Positions 8,664 through 19,256 of a DNA stretch of 64,000 bases are shown here, in pieces. The position numbers were made by a program, and so were the translations under genes. Source of the stretch: Bradyrhizobium sp. CB1015 (GTDB lineage: Bacteria > Pseudomonadota > Alphaproteobacteria > Rhizobiales > Xanthobacteraceae); contig NZ_CP104174.1 of NCBI RefSeq assembly GCF_025200925.1, positions 6,448,001 to 6,512,000 on the forward strand, written 5' to 3'. The first letter of the stretch is position 1; every line of letters starts with the position of its first letter. The notes below the pieces were generated by a model. It saw only the letters and a program-made list of their open reading frames with translations, made no database searches and was not told the origin of the DNA.

Positions 8664-9581
8664 ATGGCTGACGACAGCAAGGCAAACCCGCAACGCACCG
8701 AGAAGCTCGGCTATCTCGGCCTGGGACTTATGGGAACGCCGATGACCCGACGCCTGCTGAAGGCCGGCTATCAGGTCGCTGTCTGGAACCGCTCGGAGGG
8801 CAAGGTGGCGCCGCTCGTCCAGGCCGGCGCCAAGCGTGTGGACACGGCCCGTGATCTCCTGGCGAGCTCGGACATCGTCTTCATGTGCGTGACGGATGCG
8901 ACGGCGGTCGAGGAGGTGATCTTCGGGCCCGAAGGTCTGGCAGCAGGCCCTGGCGCGGGCAAGCTTGTGGTCGACTTCTCGTCAATCCATCCAGACGCGG
9001 CGCGCGACCTCGCAACGCGATTGAAACACGCGAACGGGGCGGGCTGGATCGATGCGCCGGTGTCCGGGGGCACGAAGGGCGCCGAGGACGGCACGCTCGC
9101 CATCATGGCGGGAGGAGAAGCCGCCGACATCGAGAGAGTGCGGCCCTATGTTCTCGCCATGGCGCGCAGGTTCACGCACATGGGCCCGATCGGCGCCGGC
9201 CAGACCACAAAGCTGTGCAACCAGGTGATCGTCGGATGCGCGATGGCCGTGCTCGCGGAAGCAACACGCCTTGCCGTGAACGCCGGAATTGACGCCAACC
9301 GATTGCCCGAGGCGCTCGCCGGCGGCTTTGCGGATTCCATCCCGCTCCAGCTGTTCGTGCCGCGGATGGTCGAGGGCATTCACACCCCGCCGCTCGGCCA
9401 CATCGCCACGATGCTCAAGGATCTCGACACGGTCGCCGATGTTGCACAGGCGACATCGACGCCGGTGCCGATGGCCGCGCTTGCCGGGCAGCTGTTCAGG
9501 CTGGCGAAGGCCGCGCGAGGTGCCGACGCGGACGCGCTGGAGATTTACAAGCTTTCGGCGGCAGAGCGCAAAGCTGTCTAG
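8664..9581 (+). CDS. NAD(P)-dependent 3-hydroxyisobutyrate dehydrogenase family oxidoreductase
   Basis: 305 residues from the ATG at 8664, preceded at ideal distance by AAGGAGG (8651-8657); an earlier in-frame ATG at 8619 lacks such a site. Visible motifs are GYLGLGLMGTPMTRRLL (nucleotide binding), DAPVSGGTKGAEDGTLAIM (the substrate-binding signature of beta-hydroxyacid dehydrogenases) and GAGQTTKLCNQ, which carries the catalytic lysine. It should reversibly oxidise a beta-hydroxy acid or reduce a semialdehyde. It is divergent from the transporter operon and convergent with the flavin reductase gene. Confidence 0.85.
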   Translation: MADDSKANPQRTEKLGYLGLGLMGTPMTRRLLKAGYQVAVWNRSEGKVAPLVQAGAKRVDTARDLLASSDIVFMCVTDATAVEEVIFGPEGLAAGPGAGKLVVDFSSIHPDAARDLATRLKHANGAGWIDAPVSGGTKGAEDGTLAIMAGGEAADIERVRPYVLAMARRFTHMGPIGAGQTTKLCNQVIVGCAMAVLAEATRLAVNAGIDANRLPEALAGGFADSIPLQLFVPRMVEGIHTPPLGHIATMLKDLDTVADVAQATSTPVPMAALAGQLFRLAKAARGADADALEIYKLSAAERKAV

Positions 9582-9588
9582 GGGCGCG

Positions 9589-10152
9589 TTACGGCACGTT
9601 CTTGCGCTCATCGTCGGCCATGAAGCGGCCGAACGCCCCTCGCGCAAAGAGCAGCGGCTCCTTCGCATTGTAGGTGTATGCCTCGACCGCGCCGAGAAAG
9701 ATCACGTGGTCACCGCCGTAATAGCGATTCACGGAGCGGCATTGAAAGTTGGCGACGCTCTCGGCGAGCACTGGCGCGTTGCCGAGGCCGGGGGTCCAGT
9801 CGACGCCGGTGAACTTGTCGTCCGACGATTTTGCGAATTTGTTCGCAAGCGCCTGTTGCGAAGCGCCGAGAACGTTGACGCTGAAATGGCTGGCGTTCTG
9901 GAAGATGGTCAGGCTCGAGGAATAGACGACGAGGCTCCACAGAACCAGCGGCGGATTCAGCGAGACCGAGGCGAACGAATTGCATGTCAGCCCGTACGGT
10001 TTGCCGTCTGGTGCTGCCGCCGTGATGATCGTCACGCCCGTTGCATAAGTTCCGAGCGCGTTGCGAAAGTCACGGGGGTCGATCTGGGAGCTGTCGCTCG
10101 CGAACTCGTTGGCGGGATCCGGAGCGCGAGGCTGCTTCGGCAGGTCATTCAT
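9589..10152 (-). CDS. Flavin reductase component of a two-component monooxygenase (HpaC-like)
   Basis: 187 residues. The segment FRNALGTYATGVTIITAAAP followed by GLTCNSFASVSLNPPLVLW (about residues 28-72) is the FMN-binding signature of the flavin reductase/HpaC family, and GDHVIFLGAVE near the C-terminus fits too. It should reduce free FMN or FAD with NAD(P)H and hand it to the monooxygenase encoded just upstream (9 bases between them, same strand). Regions of Asp/Pro-rich sequence before residue 28 are variable in this family. Confidence 0.85.
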   Translation of the reverse strand: MNDLPKQPRAPDPANEFASDSSQIDPRDFRNALGTYATGVTIITAAAPDGKPYGLTCNSFASVSLNPPLVLWSLVVYSSSLTIFQNASHFSVNVLGASQQALANKFAKSSDDKFTGVDWTPGLGNAPVLAESVANFQCRSVNRYYGGDHVIFLGAVEAYTYNAKEPLLFARGAFGRFMADDERKNVP

Positions 10153-10161
10153 CGGCCGACC

Positions 10162-11391
10162 TCAAAGCGTGAGATTCTCGGAGGGCAGGCCGAGGGCCAC
10201 CCGTCCGTAGTTGGTGCCGGCCGCATCGAAGTTGAATGCGAGATGTGAGTTGATCGCGTGCGCATCGCGGAACTGCCGCTGTAACACGCCGCTCGTGAAC
10301 AGACCACGCGCGCCGCTGGCGGCAAACAGCATCGAGACCGCGTCCGTGCACAAGTTCACGGAAAAGGATCCGTCGCGGCGATATCTGGTTTTGGTCGCCA
10401 TGTCAGGGATTTGGCCGACCCGTGCGTCCTCCATGGCATCGAGACAGGCCGATCGCATGATCAGCCGCGCAGCGTCGATCTTGGCCGAGGCCTCGGCGAT
10501 CTTGATCTGCGTGCTTTGAAAATCGCTCAGCTTGGCGCGGTTGTAGGTCGAAACGCGATGACGCGCGACCTCCGTGTAATCGTCGAGGCATGCCTGTGCA
10601 TTCCCCAGCGCGACACCGGAAAGGACGTAAGGAAACAGTGAGAAGACAGGCAGCGCATACAGAGGATTCGGATTGGCCGCGCTTCCCGGCGTCGGGCCAC
10701 CCGAGAGGTCCCCTACGGCGACCGTCATATGGTCGGCCACGAAGGCGTCCCTGACCTCGACGTCGCAAGATCCTGTCCCGCGCAGTCCGGCGACGTTCCA
10801 GGTGTCCAGCACCTTGTAATCGCCGCTCGGTAGCAGAAAGATTCGATACTCGATGCCGTCGGCATCGTCGTCGGAATAGACCACGCTCGCAAGCATGTTC
10901 CATTCGCAGGAGGCAACGCCCGAGGAGAATGGCCAGCTGCCATGCAACTGGTATCCGCCCTTGACCCGCGTCGCGCGTCCGGCGGGAAAGATGAACGAGG
11001 ACGCGATCAAAGCGTCCGGATTGCGGTCCCAGACCAGATCCTGCGCCGTTGGCTCGAACATGCCGAGCATCCAATGATGGCTCGCCAGATTGGCGAAATT
11101 CCAGGCGACCGACGCATCCGCGCGCCCGAGCAGCTCAGCGCAATCGACGAGAGCAACATAGTCGAGCTCGGCGCCACCAATCCGGGCCGGCTGCAGCATC
11201 CGGAATAGGCCGGCGTCGTGGAGATCCTTTTCGGTTTCCGGGGGAAGATGCCGCAGTTCCTCGGTCCGCGCCGCTCGCTCACGCAATTGCGGCAGGAGCG
11301 CCCGAGCCTTCGCGATCATTGACGCATATACCTCTCCGCCGGCTTGCAGGCCTGCGGGCTGCGTCATGCTCGGCTTCTGGCCAGGCGCCAT
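10162..11391 (-). CDS. Flavin-dependent monooxygenase, acyl-CoA dehydrogenase fold (HsaA/HpaB-C2 type)
   Basis: 409 residues with the acyl-CoA dehydrogenase layout: an N-terminal helical domain, a beta domain with KGGYQLHGSWPFSSG (about 145-160), and a C-terminal helical bundle ending in AFNFDAAGTNYGRVALG. The missing acyl-CoA catalytic glutamate context and the partner flavin reductase downstream point to an oxygenase that uses reduced flavin, like HsaA, p-hydroxyphenylacetate hydroxylase C2 or DszC. It probably hydroxylates a ring in the pathway that feeds the NicX-like enzyme. Start is the ATG at 11389-11391, with AGGGA upstream. Confidence 0.75.
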   Translation of the reverse strand: MAPGQKPSMTQPAGLQAGGEVYASMIAKARALLPQLRERAARTEELRHLPPETEKDLHDAGLFRMLQPARIGGAELDYVALVDCAELLGRADASVAWNFANLASHHWMLGMFEPTAQDLVWDRNPDALIASSFIFPAGRATRVKGGYQLHGSWPFSSGVASCEWNMLASVVYSDDDADGIEYRIFLLPSGDYKVLDTWNVAGLRGTGSCDVEVRDAFVADHMTVAVGDLSGGPTPGSAANPNPLYALPVFSLFPYVLSGVALGNAQACLDDYTEVARHRVSTYNRAKLSDFQSTQIKIAEASAKIDAARLIMRSACLDAMEDARVGQIPDMATKTRYRRDGSFSVNLCTDAVSMLFAASGARGLFTSGVLQRQFRDAHAINSHLAFNFDAAGTNYGRVALGLPSENLTL

Positions 11392-11456
11392 TCGTGTCCC
11401 TCGCTTTCACACATTTATGCGGCGGTACCTTTGCCAAATCAAGCCGAGCCAGTGCC

Positions 11457-12725
11457 TCAAGTCGACTTCGGAGGCTTGACCGGGCCAAAGGCGCCCTTTT
11501 CGGCAAGATCCGCGATCCGACGCTCGTCGTAGCCGAGCGTATCCGGCAGGACCTGCATCGTATGTTGACCCAACAGAGGTGCCGCGACGGGATCGACCGC
11601 GCCTGTCAGGCTCATCGTAATCGGCGGCTCGATATTGGGCACCCATTCCGCTGTCGGGTGCGGAATCCGGTTCACTCGATGGCGCTCGCGAGCCTCGGGG
11701 GCGTTGAAGCCCTCCTCGACCGTCCGGAGATAGCCGACCGGGATATTGGCCAGCTTCATCTTCGCCATCCAGTTTTCGAGCGTATCGCTGGCGAAGACTT
11801 CGGCAATGGCTGCCCGCAGGAGCTCCTTGTTCTCCGAGCGGGCTTTGCGCGTCGCAAACTGCGGATCGGTGATGAGATCGGGCCGATTCAGCACCTCGAC
11901 CACAAGGCGGCGGTAGAGCCGGTCGTTGGCGCAGGCCATGTAGAGCGGCCCATCTGAGGCCTCGTAGACGCCGACGGTGGGAGACCCGCTCGGCGAATTG
12001 CCGAACCTGCCGGGGTTTTCGCCGTTGATGAGGTAGGCCATGCCATAAAATCCGGTCATCCCCATCGCGACATCGAACAGCGCGACTTCGACACGTTGGC
12101 CACGACCAAGCCGCTCCCGCGCCAGCAGCGCCAGCAGGATGGCATTGCAGGCGGACATCCCCGTCGCCATGTCGACGATGGGCGGGCCGGTGCGAACCGC
12201 CGGGCCGTCGGCAAATCCGTTGAGCGACATGAAGCCGCTTTCCGCCTGCGTGATCGGATCGAAGCCTGGCCGCGAGGCAAACGGTCCGCTGCGTCCGTAG
12301 GCGGAGATCGAGCAATAGACCAGCCGCGGGTTGAGCGGCGCGACCGATTCATAGTCGAGCCCGAACTTCTTCATGACCCCGCTCGAAAAATTCTCAACGA
12401 CCACATCTGCCTTGCGGATCAGGTCAAGCGCGATCTCGCGCGCCTCCGGCACGGCAAGATCGAGCGCGATGCCGCGCTTGTTGCGGTTCAGGCTGAGAAA
12501 GGCGGCGCTCTCGCCTCCAATCTCCGCGTGCTCATAGGCGCGCGTGTCGTCGCCGCCATCGGGATTCTCGATCTTGATGACGTGCGCACCGTAGTCGGCG
12601 AGCGTCTGGGTGCAGGCCGGACCGGCCACCACGCGCGTGAAATCGACGACCAATAGGCCATCGAGCGCGGTCGGGCCTCCCGTCCCTTGCGAGGCACGTA
12701 CCGGCAATTGAGGCTTGGTGGGCAT
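11457..12725 (-). CDS. Class III CoA-transferase (CaiB/BaiF family)
   Basis: 422 residues with the hallmarks of formyl-CoA transferase relatives: LLVVDFTRVVAGPACTQTLA, then DYGAHVIKIENPDGGDD near the N-terminus, NRNKRGIALDL (about 80-90), and RTGPPIVDMATGM (about 182-194), whose Asp should be the covalent catalytic residue. It moves CoA between carboxylic acids and would activate a pathway acid. It is upstream of the monooxygenase pair on the same strand, separated by 65 bases, so it is likely co-transcribed. Confidence 0.88.
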   Translation of the reverse strand: MPTKPQLPVRASQGTGGPTALDGLLVVDFTRVVAGPACTQTLADYGAHVIKIENPDGGDDTRAYEHAEIGGESAAFLSLNRNKRGIALDLAVPEAREIALDLIRKADVVVENFSSGVMKKFGLDYESVAPLNPRLVYCSISAYGRSGPFASRPGFDPITQAESGFMSLNGFADGPAVRTGPPIVDMATGMSACNAILLALLARERLGRGQRVEVALFDVAMGMTGFYGMAYLINGENPGRFGNSPSGSPTVGVYEASDGPLYMACANDRLYRRLVVEVLNRPDLITDPQFATRKARSENKELLRAAIAEVFASDTLENWMAKMKLANIPVGYLRTVEEGFNAPEARERHRVNRIPHPTAEWVPNIEPPITMSLTGAVDPVAAPLLGQHTMQVLPDTLGYDERRIADLAEKGAFGPVKPPKST

Positions 12726-12843
12726 CGATCGCGCTCTCCCTTACATCGGCTTGTGGCCGCCGAATTTTCTGCAAGGGCAAACTTAAAGCCCGGCGCTGCC
12801 GACTTCGCAAGTCCCACGCCGGCATCGCTTCAATACGCAAAAA

Positions 12844-12873
12844 GGACCCGGCAGCCCCCAGGCTGCCGGGTCC
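12844..12873 (-). terminator. Rho-independent terminator
   Basis: A perfect 13-bp stem GGACCCGGCAGCC / GGCTGCCGGGTCC with a 4-base loop. Read on the minus strand it is followed by a run of five T, so it terminates leftward transcription coming from the acetyltransferase relic and shields the CoA-transferase gene. Confidence 0.85.
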
Positions 12874-12938
12874 TCGGACGTTCCAGGCACGTACTGGCCA
12901 TTAGATAGACGGCGCGTTCCGTGCGGCGGCAAACCTGC

Positions 12939-13359
12939 TCAGTGCAGCCACTTTCGCCAATAAAGCGTATGCGCCCAGGCCCAAGGGGTCTCGGGCTCGA
13001 ACAGCCGATAGCCGGCCTGAATGAAGTTGTTCGCCGATACCGGGTTGTCCGTCGTATCAGAGACGATGCTGTCCCATCCCATACGCCGTCCCCTCGCCTC
13101 GACCACACGCATCAATCTGCGCTGAAGGCCGCGTCCCCAATGCCGTTGCAACACGCCAACTCTGGAGAAATAGCCGCCATTTCGAACGTGCGTCGAGGGC
13201 ACAACCCCGGAAGACGACTGCGTCCTCGTCATGATAAGCCAGCCGCCACGCGCCAAGGTCGAACGTGGGCATCGCCGCGGCAGCCAAGTCATGAGTCGAT
13301 GCAGATCGCGAGGGTCTCGGCAACGTCGTCATCGGATCGACGATACGGATTCTGTACAT
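12939..13359 (-). pseudogene. GNAT-family N-acetyltransferase, broken by several frameshifts
   Basis: Minus-strand reading starts MYRIRIVD at 13359. Homology then hops between frames: DDDVAETL, RDLHRL, PTFDLGAWRLAYHDEDAVVF, and finally GVVPSTHVRNGGYFSRVGVL with RHWGRGLQRRLMR and NNFIQAGYRLFEPETPWAW. Together these make a normal small GNAT protein, with acetyl-CoA loop GVLQRHWGRG. At least three or four single-base shifts separate the pieces, so no full product can be made. A strong terminator still follows it. The decay appears recent, because each piece keeps good codon sense. Confidence 0.75.
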
Positions 13360-13684
13360 GAGCCACTCATTGGGCAGCAGATCTTGATCGGGCGCGGAGC
13401 GGCGCTCTCATTTGCCGAGCACGACTTTGAGACCAAGCCGGACGTCACCCCACCGGCCCGTGGCAAGCGCCGATCGGCGCTCCCTAACGCGTATCAGGCG
13501 GGTGCGTGGTCGCAATGCGCCGCCGTCCGATTGCGAAATCGAGACAAAAAAACCCGCGGCGGATCTCGTCCCGCGCGGGTGAACCAAACTCGTCTCGACG
13601 ATGTCATCGATGCCCGTGTTTTGCCCGACGTGTCAAACGAACGAATTCGCACAAGCCGCGTTGGACAATCAGGAGAGATCGGCT
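13360..13684. other. Intergenic, no gene recognised
   Basis: No convincing coding sequence. It holds a hairpin followed by a T-run on the minus strand (13552-13580) and the ribosome-binding site for the small gene at 13685. It presumably also holds the promoter of that gene. Confidence 0.5.
13546..13580 (-). terminator. Rho-independent terminator-like hairpin with T7 tail
   Basis: ACCCGCG (13552-13558) pairs with CGCGGGT (13574-13580) around a 15-base loop. On the minus strand the stem runs straight into seven T. No minus-strand gene ends just upstream of it, so it may insulate the relic at 12939-13359 from read-through. Confidence 0.6.
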
Positions 13685-13900
13685 ATGACCATCAATACGA
13701 ACGCACCCGAGACATCGCCAAACAAGACGGCGCGAAATCTTCCGGGCCCAAAGCCGCGCATCGACGGGGAACGCGCCACGCAGCACGTGATCGTCGAAGA
13801 TGCCGACGAGACGGCGGACGACGGCCGCGATCTCGTGCATGGCGAGGGCGGCACTATCGATCTCCCCACAAAACCCAGCGATATGTCGAAGGACGATTGA
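13685..13900 (+). CDS. Small acidic protein of unknown function
   Basis: 71 residues from the ATG at 13685, with AGGAGA about 9 bases upstream. Composition is strongly polar: an N-terminal Thr/Asn/Pro-rich part, then IDGERATQHVIVEDADETAD and a C-terminal PTKPSDMSKDD. There is no hydrophobic segment and no recognised domain; it is probably unstructured and cytoplasmic. It stands alone, about 190 bases before the aromatic hydroxylase gene. Codon use and ribosome-binding site make it a believable gene. Confidence 0.55.
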   Translation: MTINTNAPETSPNKTARNLPGPKPRIDGERATQHVIVEDADETADDGRDLVHGEGGTIDLPTKPSDMSKDD

Positions 13901-14088
13901 GCCGCCCCGCGGGGCAACGCATCTCGATGATGCCGTTCCGCCGGTCATTGCCCGACGGGTCGATCGGAGCGCCAAAACTGGGAAGCCCCTCCTCCCAGCT
14001 CAATATGTGGTGCGCAAGGGGCTTGCTTCAAGCCCCCGATGATCGCGTAAGACCTCTCGACCCGAACACCAAGCCGAGTGGTCACGAC

Positions 14089-15684
14089 ATGCCTTTCCTG
14101 CTTCCGACGTCGCGGTCGCGCGGCCGAACCAGCGCAGAACGCGCAGCAGCCCCCGGCCATGCGGTCATCATCGCCGGCGCCGGCCCGACCGGCTTGATGC
14201 TGGCCGCCGAGCTCGCGCTGGCTAGAATCGACGTCGCATTGGTCGAGCGGCGCGCGAGCCAGGACATCGTCGAGAAGCGCGCCGGCGGACTGCACGCGCG
14301 CAGCATCGAGATCCTCGATCAGCGCGGCATCGCCGACCGCTTCCTGCGCGAAGGCGAGATCCTCCAGCTCGCTGGCTTCGCCTGGACGAGGCTCGACATC
14401 AGCGATCTCCCCACGCGACACCCTTACGGGCTGAAGCTGCGGCAGACCCGCATCGAGCGCCTCCTGGCCGATTGGGTCGAACGACTCGCGGTGCCGATCT
14501 ATCGCAACCGCGAGGTGACCGGCTTTGCGGAAGACGCGACCGGCCTCGACGTTACGCTGTCCGGTGGCGAGCGCTTGCGCGCGCTTTATCTCGTCGGCTG
14601 CGACGGCGGCCGCAGCCTGGTGCGCAAGAGCGCCGGCATCGACTTCCCCGGCTCTGAACCTTCGCTCAGCAACCTCATGGCCGAGGTCGGGATGCGCGAG
14701 GCGCCGGAATTTGGCCTGCGTCACGACGCGCTCGGTTTCCACGGCCTCAGCAAGACCGAGAGCGGGCGCGTGCTGGTCGTGCTGACGGAGGCAAATCTCG
14801 CGCGCGATGGCGAGCCCACCTTGCGCGATCTCAGCGCGGCGCTCGAAGCCGTGTACGGCACCGATTTCGGCGTGCACAATCCCGCCTGGATCTCCCGCTT
14901 CACCGATGCGGCGCGGCAGGCGGCATCCTATCGCAAGGGCCGCGTGCTGCTCGCCGGCGATGCCGCGCACATTCATCATTCCGTGGGCGGCCAGGGCCTC
15001 AACCTCGGTGTGCAGGACGCGGTCAATCTCGGCTGGAAGCTGGCGCAGGTGGTCAATCGCATCTCGCCCGAGAGCCTGCTCGACACCTATCACAGCGAGC
15101 GCCATCCCGTGGCCGCGCGCGTGCTGAAGAACACCATGGCGCAGATCGCACTGCTCCGCCGCGGCGACGACGGCCGCAAGGCCGCGCGCGAGGTGATCGC
15201 CGAGCTGCTCGCCATGGACGAGCCGCGACAGCGCTTCGGTGCGATGATGAGCGGGCTCGACATTCGTTATGATCTCGGCGAAGGCCACGCGCTGCTCGGA
15301 CGCCGCATGCCCGATCTCGACATGCGAGTCCACGGCCAGAAAATCGCGCTGTTCACGCTGCTGCACGGCGCGCGCGGTGTGCTGCTCAATTTCGGCAAGC
15401 GCAGCACCATCGACATCACACCCTGGGCGGATCGCATCGAGATCGTCGATGCCGATTACGACGGCCCATGGCAGCTTCCGGCCAGCGGCGATGTCGTCCG
15501 GCCCGCCGCCGTGCTGGTACGGCCCGACGGCCATGTGGCCTGGGTGGGAGACGAGAGGGGCCGCAGATTGGAGGAGGCACTGACGAAGTGGTTTGGACAG
15601 GGGGTATCCCTGGAGGGAGAGAATCTAGAAAAGAACTTGCTCTACCGCTGCATCTCAGATGCTCTCGGTAGGCGAGTGGGATAG
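14089..15684 (+). CDS. FAD-dependent aromatic monooxygenase (PheA/TfdB family)
   Basis: 531 residues. The FAD dinucleotide fold is VIIAGAGPTGLMLAAELAL (about 26-44), ending VALVERR. LVGCDGGRSLVRKSAGIDF (about 165-183) is the DG motif, and VLLAGDAAHIHHSVGGQGLN (about 285-304) is the GD motif that contacts FAD ribityl. The C-terminal thioredoxin-like domain typical of the phenol hydroxylase family follows. It should hydroxylate a phenolic or similar ring with NAD(P)H and O2. About 25 residues precede the FAD fold, so the true start may lie slightly downstream. It is monocistronic and upstream of groESL. Confidence 0.85.
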   Translation: MPFLLPTSRSRGRTSAERAAAPGHAVIIAGAGPTGLMLAAELALARIDVALVERRASQDIVEKRAGGLHARSIEILDQRGIADRFLREGEILQLAGFAWTRLDISDLPTRHPYGLKLRQTRIERLLADWVERLAVPIYRNREVTGFAEDATGLDVTLSGGERLRALYLVGCDGGRSLVRKSAGIDFPGSEPSLSNLMAEVGMREAPEFGLRHDALGFHGLSKTESGRVLVVLTEANLARDGEPTLRDLSAALEAVYGTDFGVHNPAWISRFTDAARQAASYRKGRVLLAGDAAHIHHSVGGQGLNLGVQDAVNLGWKLAQVVNRISPESLLDTYHSERHPVAARVLKNTMAQIALLRRGDDGRKAAREVIAELLAMDEPRQRFGAMMSGLDIRYDLGEGHALLGRRMPDLDMRVHGQKIALFTLLHGARGVLLNFGKRSTIDITPWADRIEIVDADYDGPWQLPASGDVVRPAAVLVRPDGHVAWVGDERGRRLEEALTKWFGQGVSLEGENLEKNLLYRCISDALGRRVG

Positions 15685-16069
15685 CATTTCCCGGCTCTCC
15701 ACGTACCGTCGCGGGTCTAGACTGCCGTCGGACGAGGCACCATAGTACCTGAACAGGCTCTTCAAGACGCGCGCAACCCGACCCGGCTAGCCATTGGATG
15801 GCAAAGCCAAACAACAAACCTGGGCAGGCGGTACAAGCCGGACCTGCATTTCCGCGACGGCTTCCTCCGACAAGCCAAGATTTTCGTTCCAGGGGCTCCT
15901 TTAGGTGGCTCAGAATGGACCTCCGCGGACCGGTGAGGGACGGATTTTCGAAATCCTTCGCGGCTTTGCCTTGTCTGCCGGCGAGGCCCGCTTATTTTCG
16001 GAGCGGTTAGCCCTTGCTAGCTTCGACTGCTTTTCGAAAATGAAAACGACTAGAAGATAGGAGGAGAGC
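15685..16069. other. Intergenic leader of groESL
   Basis: No supported gene. The stretch should carry the groES promoter. A canonical CIRCE element (TTAGCACTC-N9-GAGTGCTAA) is not visible; only a partial TTAGCCCTTGCTAGC is seen near 16007. Therefore HrcA control cannot be claimed. GGAGGAGAG stands directly before the groES ATG. Confidence 0.5.
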
Positions 16070-16384
16070 ATGAAATTCCGTCCGCTTCACGATCGGGTCG
16101 TGGTCAAGCGCATCGACGCGGAAGAGAAGACCGCTGGCGGCATCATCATTCCCGATACAGCCAAGGAAAAACCCTCCCAGGGTGAAGTCATCGCCGTTGG
16201 CCCTGGTGGTCGTAACGAAAACGGCAAGCTGATCCCGATCGACGTCCAGGTCGGCGACCGCGTGTTGTTCGGCAAGTGGTCGGGCACCGAGGTCAAGGTC
16301 GACGCCCAGGAGCTGTTGATCATGAAGGAGAGCGACAGCACGGGCGTTCTCACCGAGGTGTCTTCCAAGAAGAAGGCCGCCTAA
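16070..16384 (+). CDS. groES: Co-chaperonin GroES
   Basis: 104 residues, typical length. It starts [20 protein letters not shown] and contains [20 protein letters not shown], the mobile loop that contacts GroEL, followed by [16 protein letters not shown] strong AGGAGGAG lies just before the ATG. It caps GroEL to form the folding chamber in the cytoplasm. groEL follows after an 80-base gap in the same operon. Bradyrhizobium genomes carry several groESL copies, so this is one of a set rather than necessarily the essential one. Confidence 0.97.
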   Translation: MKFRPLHDRVVVKRIDAEEKTAGGIIIPDTAKEKPSQGEVIAVGPGGRNENGKLIPIDVQVGDRVLFGKWSGTEVKVDAQELLIMKESDSTGVLTEVSSKKKAA

Positions 16385-16434
16385 TCCACCGCTCGCATCG
16401 CTCAAGCGCCTGCCGGTCGCCTCATTTAGGGTGA

Positions 16435-18117
<1,683 letters not shown>

Positions 18118-18141
18118 GTCCGACATTCAGAGCTTAACAAT

Positions 18142-18168
18142 AAGGCTCGGCGTAGACGCCGAGCCTTT
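18142..18168 (+). terminator. Rho-independent terminator of groESL
   Basis: AAGGCTCGGC pairs with GCCGAGCCTT around a 6-base loop and is followed by a T, just after groEL. It is the expected end of the groESL transcript. Confidence 0.8.
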
Positions 18169-18404
18169 GCTGATTTCCTATTGACCAGAAGCCGCACTGG
18201 GGCAGAGACAGATTGCCGAGCGAGCGTCACTGCGTTGTCTTCGGCTTGATGTCATCCTGTCGGTCTGATCCAGCGGAGCAAAGTCCGGTGGCGACCCAGA
18301 TATCGGACTAAATGCTCAATCCTCGACTTGCCTGATGTTCAGTTCAAAACCAGCTGGCAAAGAGGCGATTAAGTGAGACGACGGAAGCTCATGTTGTAAT
18401 CCAA

Positions 18405-18623
18405 TCACCTGGCCCCGTGGATGAACGCTTGCATCTCCTCCAGCGTAAGCTTGCCATTTGCCTTGAAAATTCGTTCGTGAGCTGCCTGAAACTCCTGCAG
18501 TGAGATGGTCCCATCGCCTGCTGATCTGGTTGGGTTGTCATTTGGGTCTATGCAAAGGCACCCACAGTGGCCGCACGCCAGAATGAGAGCAGATGTCGTG
18601 AGTCACAAGATGCGACTGTACAT
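18405..18623 (-). pseudogene. Small EF-hand protein with an early stop codon
   Basis: On the minus strand, GAGGAGGT precedes an ATG at 18621-18623. The frame reads MYSRIL, then TGA (18603-18605), then a signal-peptide-like hydrophobic stretch. DGTISLQEFQAAHERIF and NGKLTLEEMQAFIHGAR follow before the final TGA at 18405-18407. The two blocks look like the second halves of paired EF-hand calcium loops with their exiting helices. The reading frame is otherwise open for 73 codons. The in-frame stop at codon 7 and shortened calcium loops mark it as a relic unless the stop is bypassed. Confidence 0.55.
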
Positions 18624-19256
18624 TTGAAACCTCCTCAGAAACGTCACCACTCCGATAAATCCCGCCCGAGCGATATTGATCCTATCACGTTTCGACAAGG
18701 CAGCCGCTAGGCTAATCGACACGATAGAGATCGTTGGGCTTCGGCTCGGCGGAACCAAGACGGAGACCGCACCCGCTCCGACCGCGTGCAGATCCGCCTG
18801 GGGTCAATAGGCGCCGTCCTGAGCGCCGCACGTCAGGTCTACCGCGACAACCGGACGGTCAGAGCCGGTCTGGGCTTCGCGTTCGGGGCAGAAGAGACTC
18901 ATGCGTTGGGCAGATTACGAGTTGAATGACAGCGCCCACGTTCATCGTACCCTCGTGCCGTGGAGGAGCCCTTCACAAGATCCAAACCTCACATCGGCCA
19001 ATGACTTGTTCGATCGCTTCATTTCGAAAACGGCGTCAGCGTGGGAAAGCGGGAAAGACTTCAAAACGAAATGTCAGCCAGCACGTTGCCATTCTCCCCG
19101 TCACCGGTGCCCATAGGGCCGGTTTTTAGAAGGAAGTCTCGGTTGCCGAGAGCTGCCTCGGGTGTTGGGGTATCTTTCGTCGGCGAGCTACTTCTCTCCC
19201 GACTTCTGTTTCACGCTCATATGCTCATATGCGTGATGAACCGTATTAGGTCCGCG
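18624..19256. other. Long intergenic stretch, no recognised gene
   Basis: Several short open frames run through here, for example a plus-strand frame from 18734, but none has a recognised domain, good ribosome-binding site and normal codon use together. The base composition is lower in GC than the flanks. I treat it as decayed sequence. Confidence 0.45.

Noticed and set aside
13945..15534. 529-codon minus-strand open frame opposite the aromatic hydroxylase gene
   Set aside because: No family resemblance; the plus-strand FAD enzyme is complete with all motifs.
15990..16069. CIRCE operator for HrcA before groES
   Set aside because: Only TTAGC is present; the second half GAGTGCTAA and the 9-base spacing are missing.
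18734..18940. Outer-membrane barrel or kinase remnant in a plus-strand frame
   Set aside because: A few suggestive residues only, no consistent frame, no ribosome-binding site.
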